Source: Endocalyx cinctus
Lineage: Eukaryota; Ascomycota; Sordariomycetes; Amphisphaeriales; Apiosporaceae
Reading direction: 5' to 3'
Length of the DNA stretch: 64,000 bases
Assembly (NCBI GenBank): GCA_001600455.1
Contig: BCKC01000004.1
Span: 4,204,915 to 4,268,914 of the forward strand
The position numbers and the translations under genes are program-made. Shown here one piece after another: positions 60,228 to 64,000 of the stretch (position 1 is its first letter; the number at the start of each line of letters is the position of its first letter). The notes under the pieces were generated by a model. The model saw nothing but the letters and a program-made list of their open reading frames with translations. It was not told where the DNA came from and made no database searches.

Positions 60228-60672
60228 GGTGCATTGAGTGGCTTTCAGACTGAAATTTGCTTGCGTTCACCAAAATTATTACAATTAAACTTAATAATAA
60301 TTTAAAAATTGACTTTTTGTCGTCTCGAAATCTCTCGCGATATCGCCAATCAAGTAGAGAGTCCTGCCATCTCAGATCATTTCGTCAGGCCCCGCTTATT
60401 CGCCCTACCTGCTTGTACGCTGGGGATTGGCTAGCTTAGGCGGACCGTAGCGCCGGACCGCACTCTTACACGCGATTTCTATAGCGGTCCGGGTACCACT
60501 AAGCCACTGTAAACAACACTAATCGTCACTTACACCGTCATAGCTACTAAGGATGTTTAGACGAGAAAACGAAAAGAAGCAATAGAATGGTAGTCATATG
60601 AACCTCAAGGGAAGCTCTCTCTAAACCGAATGCTTTCGTAAATGCAATCCTATCTATTTCTCGTCGGTAAGC
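60228..60672. promoter_or_regulatory. Divergent carboxylase-beta/lyase promoter with three CGGWCCG sites
   Basis: CGGACCG at 60441-60447 and 60454-60460 (starts 13 bp apart) and CGGTCCG at 60485-60491. This is the densest group in the window, midway between the two start codons. Confidence 0.75.
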
Positions 60673-62544
60673 ATGGGGCCCACCGTTAGAATCATCGAAG
60701 TAGGGCCGCGCGACGGGCTGCAAAATATTCGCGAGCAAGTATCGACCGAGGACAAGCTTCAATTGATACAGAAGCTTCACGGTGCAGGGCTGAAAAATAT
60801 CGAACTCACATCTTTTGTCTCTCCAAAAGCCATTCCTCAGCTTAAGGATGGGGCACAAGTATTGCAAAGTCACCTCGTTCGATCGCTCCTCCAAGATCGG
60901 ACTCTTCGCCTCCCAGTTCTAGTTCCGAATATCAGGGGCGTGAAGGCTGCTATAGAGTCTGGAGTTTCCGAGGTAGCTGTCTTCGTTAGTGCGACCGAGG
61001 GTTTTAGCAGAGCAAACATTAATTGTACTGTTGAAGAGGGTATCGCAAGGGCTAGGTTGGTCTCGCAGGAAGCTAAAACCCATGGATTGACTGTTCGAGG
61101 GTATGTTCTCTCCATTTTCCGCTATCTATCCTGAAACCTCTGACTGATGTTCTCTCACTAAATCAGATACGTCTCGTGCATATTTGCCGATCCATTTGAT
61201 GGGCCCACTCCTTTATCCGCCGTATTAAAAGTAGTTCAAGATTTGTTCAACATGGGCTGCTACGAGGTTAGTCTCGGAGACACCCTAGGTGTCGGATCGC
61301 CGGAAAATGTCCGGCAGCTTCTCCGATATCTCGGTGAAAACCACGTCTCCCTCGATAAAATAGCGGGGCATTTCCATGACACTTACGGCCAAGCGCTCGC
61401 CAACGTCTGGGAGGCGTACTGCTGCGGAGTTCGAACATTCGACAGCAGTGTCGCCGGCCTGGGAGGGTGCCCGTTCGCACCAGGGGCCCAGGGTAACGTG
61501 GCAACAGAGGATGTGGTCTACATGTTTGAGAACTCCGGTATCAGTACGGGATTAGACCTACCGAAGCTCGTGGCTACGGGAAGTTGGATTTCGGCAAAGC
61601 TGTCTAAGCCGACAGCGAGTCGGACCGCAGCTGCGATGTCGGCGAAGTTTAAGACTAAGAAAGTAGTTCCATCATCCCGAACAGCTCATACTGTAAAATC
61701 GACGCTGAACTGGGTCTTAATGAAAGATACTGGCAACTTATTAGTGCATCGTTCGGGAGCTAACATTAAGATCACGATGAACCAGTCGAGAATCGGGAAT
61801 ACCCTCACAGCCCCGATGACCCGGGACTTGACAGATCTTTTCGTAAGCTTGTCGGATGATCCCACAGTTAGCCGTATAGCAATCACCGGGAACGGAAAGT
61901 TTTTCTGCACCGGGATGGACCTAGGCAAGCAGAGTACGGCGGTTGGATCTGGCGGTTCCTCGTCAGATTCTCAATTCGAAAGACTCACCCGCCTATTCGA
62001 AACCATCGATAAGTGCCCCAAAGTAACCATAGCAGCACTGAATGGCCCCGCGTTCGGCGGAGGAGTTGGCCTGGCGCTTTCGTGCGATTTTAGACTGTGT
62101 GCGAAAAACGCCAGCCTAACCCTCAGCGAGACAAAGCTGGGCTTATGTCCGGCCGTTATCTCCAAATATCTCGTCCGCGAGCTTGGCGTGCCTTTCAGCA
62201 GAGAAGCGATGCTGTTGCCTCGCCCCCTCTCCCCGACGGAGCTGAAATCGAAGGGAGTGATTATGAATATTGCGGATGATCAAAGCCAGCTAGTTGAGAT
62301 GCTGGACTCGCTTCTAGTACAGCTGAAGATTGCATCATCAGATGCTTCAAATTGGTGCAAACAGTTAGTCCGGGAAGGGTGGGTACATGGAGGATTAAAA
62401 GAACAGGATGATACGATAAAGAAATTATTCCAAAAGATGATGGAACCTAATGCCCCGGGCAGCTTTGGTGTCAGGGAGTTTCAAGCTAAACGAAAGGTGA
62501 ATTGGGATGAATACCATAATCTTAAACCATCTAGTAAACTGTAA
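60673..62544 (+). CDS. HMG-CoA lyase / enoyl-CoA hydratase fusion, PTS1 tail S-K-L
   Basis: Two exons, 60673-61100 and 61167-62544, 601 aa. Residues about 1-310 are an HMG-CoA lyase: E-V-G-P-R-D-G-L-Q-N, metal ligands G-H-F-H-D at about 210-214, and the signature G-L-G-G-C-P-F-A-P-G-A-Q-G-N with Cys about 244. Residues about 325-590 are a crotonase: the oxyanion-hole loop F-F-C-T-G-M-D-L, A-L-N-G-P-A-F-G-G-G-V-G-L, and S-E-T-K-L-G-L-C-P-A. In leucine and acyclic terpene breakdown these two activities are consecutive: hydration of (isohexenyl/methyl)glutaconyl-CoA, then lyase cleavage. The last three residues, S-K-L, are the canonical PTS1. The start, M-G-P-T-V-R-I-I-E-V, leaves no room for a mitochondrial leader. 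I know of no described fungal protein with this fusion. Confidence 0.92.
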
Positions 62545-62973
62545 CATAAATCATATTAAAGCATCGAAATTATAACACTATTGTCATTTTTATTTGACTG
62601 GTTATGGAAATATCTACATAATTCACCAAACCAAGTGGCCTCAGAATTCCTCATCAGTATTACAATTGGATCGCCCATTCCAATTAATAACTTTAATACA
62701 ACCGAGATATGCAATATCGTCGTGGATCGTAATTAATTATGCGGGATCAGTAACTATATCTTTCGCCGAGGAAGCTTATCTTAAAGTAATATAAATACTA
62801 AACCTAGAAGTGAAGCTGCGCAGGTAGAAAATATCGAAATATATATTCCGGTTTCCAATAATATTCTGTTCAATTTTGAGTATCCTTCGATCAAGTTTCG
62901 CGTACCCAAAAATTCCTTAGTAATATCTATCTAGTACACATTTCCATGAAGATGCGATCATGAATGTAGAGCA
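62545..62973. other. Convergent 3' ends, no gene
   Basis: AT-rich interval without CGGWCCG sites, marking the likely right border of the cluster. Confidence 0.5.
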
Positions 62974-64000
62974 TCAGCGAGCAAGTGGGTTCCATCCACT
63001 CATAACCATATCAACAGCTGTCTTAGTAGCTTCGTCTAGATTCTCTTTAGGCAGTCCAAGAGTTTCGTTGGAATAAGACCCTTCGGGAATCTCTAGCCCA
63101 CCAGCCTGCGAGCGAATGAAAAGTTTCGCATACATACTTTTCCCGATCCCGGTCATAATACCTTTAGCAAACTCCTCCATGCCATCCTGCGCTCGCTTGG
63201 CTGTTGACTCGTACTTAATCTCCCAATCCTCATCCTTGGTTCCCAGAACGCGATGAAGACTGTCAAGCATATCACGCTGGCTAATCTTGAAGCTGGTGAT
63301 GTACAATGGGCTGTTCTTCCAGTCGGAGAGAGCCGGGCTCGCATCTTCCTCGGGAAGCGCAAGCAGCGCGGCTACGGCGCGTCCGCACTGTGTCCATGTA
63401 CTCACGTCGACGAGCGTCTCACCCCTATCGAAGAGCGTGACTTTCCTTTCCGAGATGGTAAAACCAAACCACGACTCCCCAAGCGCTAGGCTCCACTCGT
63501 ACCATACGCCGCACACGAGAGAGATGTACGGGATTCCGAGCCTTTCGATCTCAGATAGCTGCTGTTTGACGACGGCGCCGAAGCTCTCATCGGCAAGCTT
63601 TGGGTTGCGGATGTCGCTACCGTAGAAGTTTGGCATCACGTACGAAACACCCGCTTTAACAGCTGCGGCGACGATCCGACCGTGGAGGTCGGGAGGGGCT
63701 CTTACGGGAAGGGTGATGATAAGGAATTGCTGGCCTTGAAGAGCGGTAATTAGTGACTCTTCGTTATTATAGTCAACATTGATGCGATTGACCCCTTCAG
63801 GGAGAGTCCCTTTGCTTTCGACGCGACTTAGGGCCGTGAGGTTATGCTTTCCTGCCTTGAGAATGGCATCGACGAAGACTTGTCCTATGTGGCCAGTAGC
63901 CTAGGAGAAAGTTAGATCTTTCATTGGAAAATCAAATTAATGATTCGATCCAAGCACTTACACCAGTGATGGCAACATTCTTGATAACCGACTTCGGGGG
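62974..64000 (-). CDS. NmrA-like/isoflavone-reductase-type NAD(P)-binding protein (5' part missing)
   Basis: Two exons are visible on the minus strand, 63962-64000 (cut by the window end) and 62974-63900; about 322 residues are seen. The dinucleotide motif spans the intron: A-I-T-G then A-T-G-H-I-G-Q. Only a short N-terminus appears to be missing. Further marks are S-Y-V-M-P-N-F-Y-G-S and L-V-C-G-V-W-Y-E-W, typical of atypical short-chain dehydrogenases of the NmrA group in fungi, which act as redox sensors or ketone/phenylcoumaran-type reductases. It lies beyond the last CGGWCCG site, so membership in the terpenol cluster is doubtful, though its own promoter is outside the window. Confidence 0.85.

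Noticed and set aside
1..64000. tRNA genes, CRISPR arrays, transposons
   Set aside because: I looked for tRNA T-loop motifs with matching arms, regularly spaced repeats, transposase or reverse-transcriptase motifs and terminal repeats, and found none I could support.

Overview
The window is nuclear DNA of a filamentous ascomycete. The genes are split by short GT-AG introns, often with CTAAC/CTRAC-like branch points. Markers include a Zn2Cys6 regulator family, a HET-domain gene, fungal mitoribosomal mL61 and fungal SEC31. The set resembles Sordariomycetes (Xylariales-like), but I cannot name the species. Exon borders below were assigned by eye from splice signals, reading-frame continuity and family motifs.

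Left part (1-36 kb). In order: the 5' end of an RRM protein (-), SEC31 of the COPII coat (+), a 4.5-kb gene-poor gap, a secreted type-B carboxylesterase (+), a small rhodanese/Cdc25-like protein (+), an HAD-type drimane sesquiterpene cyclase with a D-A-D-T-T motif (+), an MFS sugar porter (+), a CorA-like membrane protein (+), a Zn2Cys6 regulator (-), a second sugar porter (-) divergent from a LigI-like amidohydrolase (+), the three-exon mL61 gene (+), and a HET-domain gene (-).

Right part (36.5-62.5 kb). Here lies what looks like a complete catabolic cluster for acyclic monoterpenols. It contains a membrane-anchored linalool dehydratase/isomerase homologue (-), a zinc alcohol dehydrogenase (+), an aldehyde dehydrogenase (-), a Zn2Cys6 regulator (-), an acyl-CoA ligase (-), a copper P-type ATPase (+), both subunits of a methylcrotonyl/geranyl-CoA-type carboxylase (-,-), and a fusion of HMG-CoA lyase with an enoyl-CoA hydratase (+). 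Read as a pathway: linalool to geraniol (LDI), geranial (ADH), geranate (ALDH), geranoyl-CoA (ligase), isohexenylglutaconyl-CoA (carboxylase), 3-hydroxy-3-isohexenylglutaryl-CoA (hydratase), then lyase cleavage. This parallels the bacterial Castellaniella Ldi/Geo and Pseudomonas Atu/Liu routes.

Two observations tie the cluster together. First, the ligase ends in AKL, the lyase-hydratase fusion in SKL and the carboxylase beta subunit in ARI, all peroxisomal PTS1-type tails, so the route is probably peroxisomal. Second, the 7-mer CGGWCCG (an inverted CGG pair with a 1-bp spacer) occurs 15 times in the intergenic DNA between 38.97 and 60.67 kb, and I found none in the coding DNA of that stretch. 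Elsewhere in the window I found only one non-coding copy. It is the likely operator of the resident Zn2Cys6 regulator. The window ends inside an NmrA-like NAD(P)-binding protein (-).
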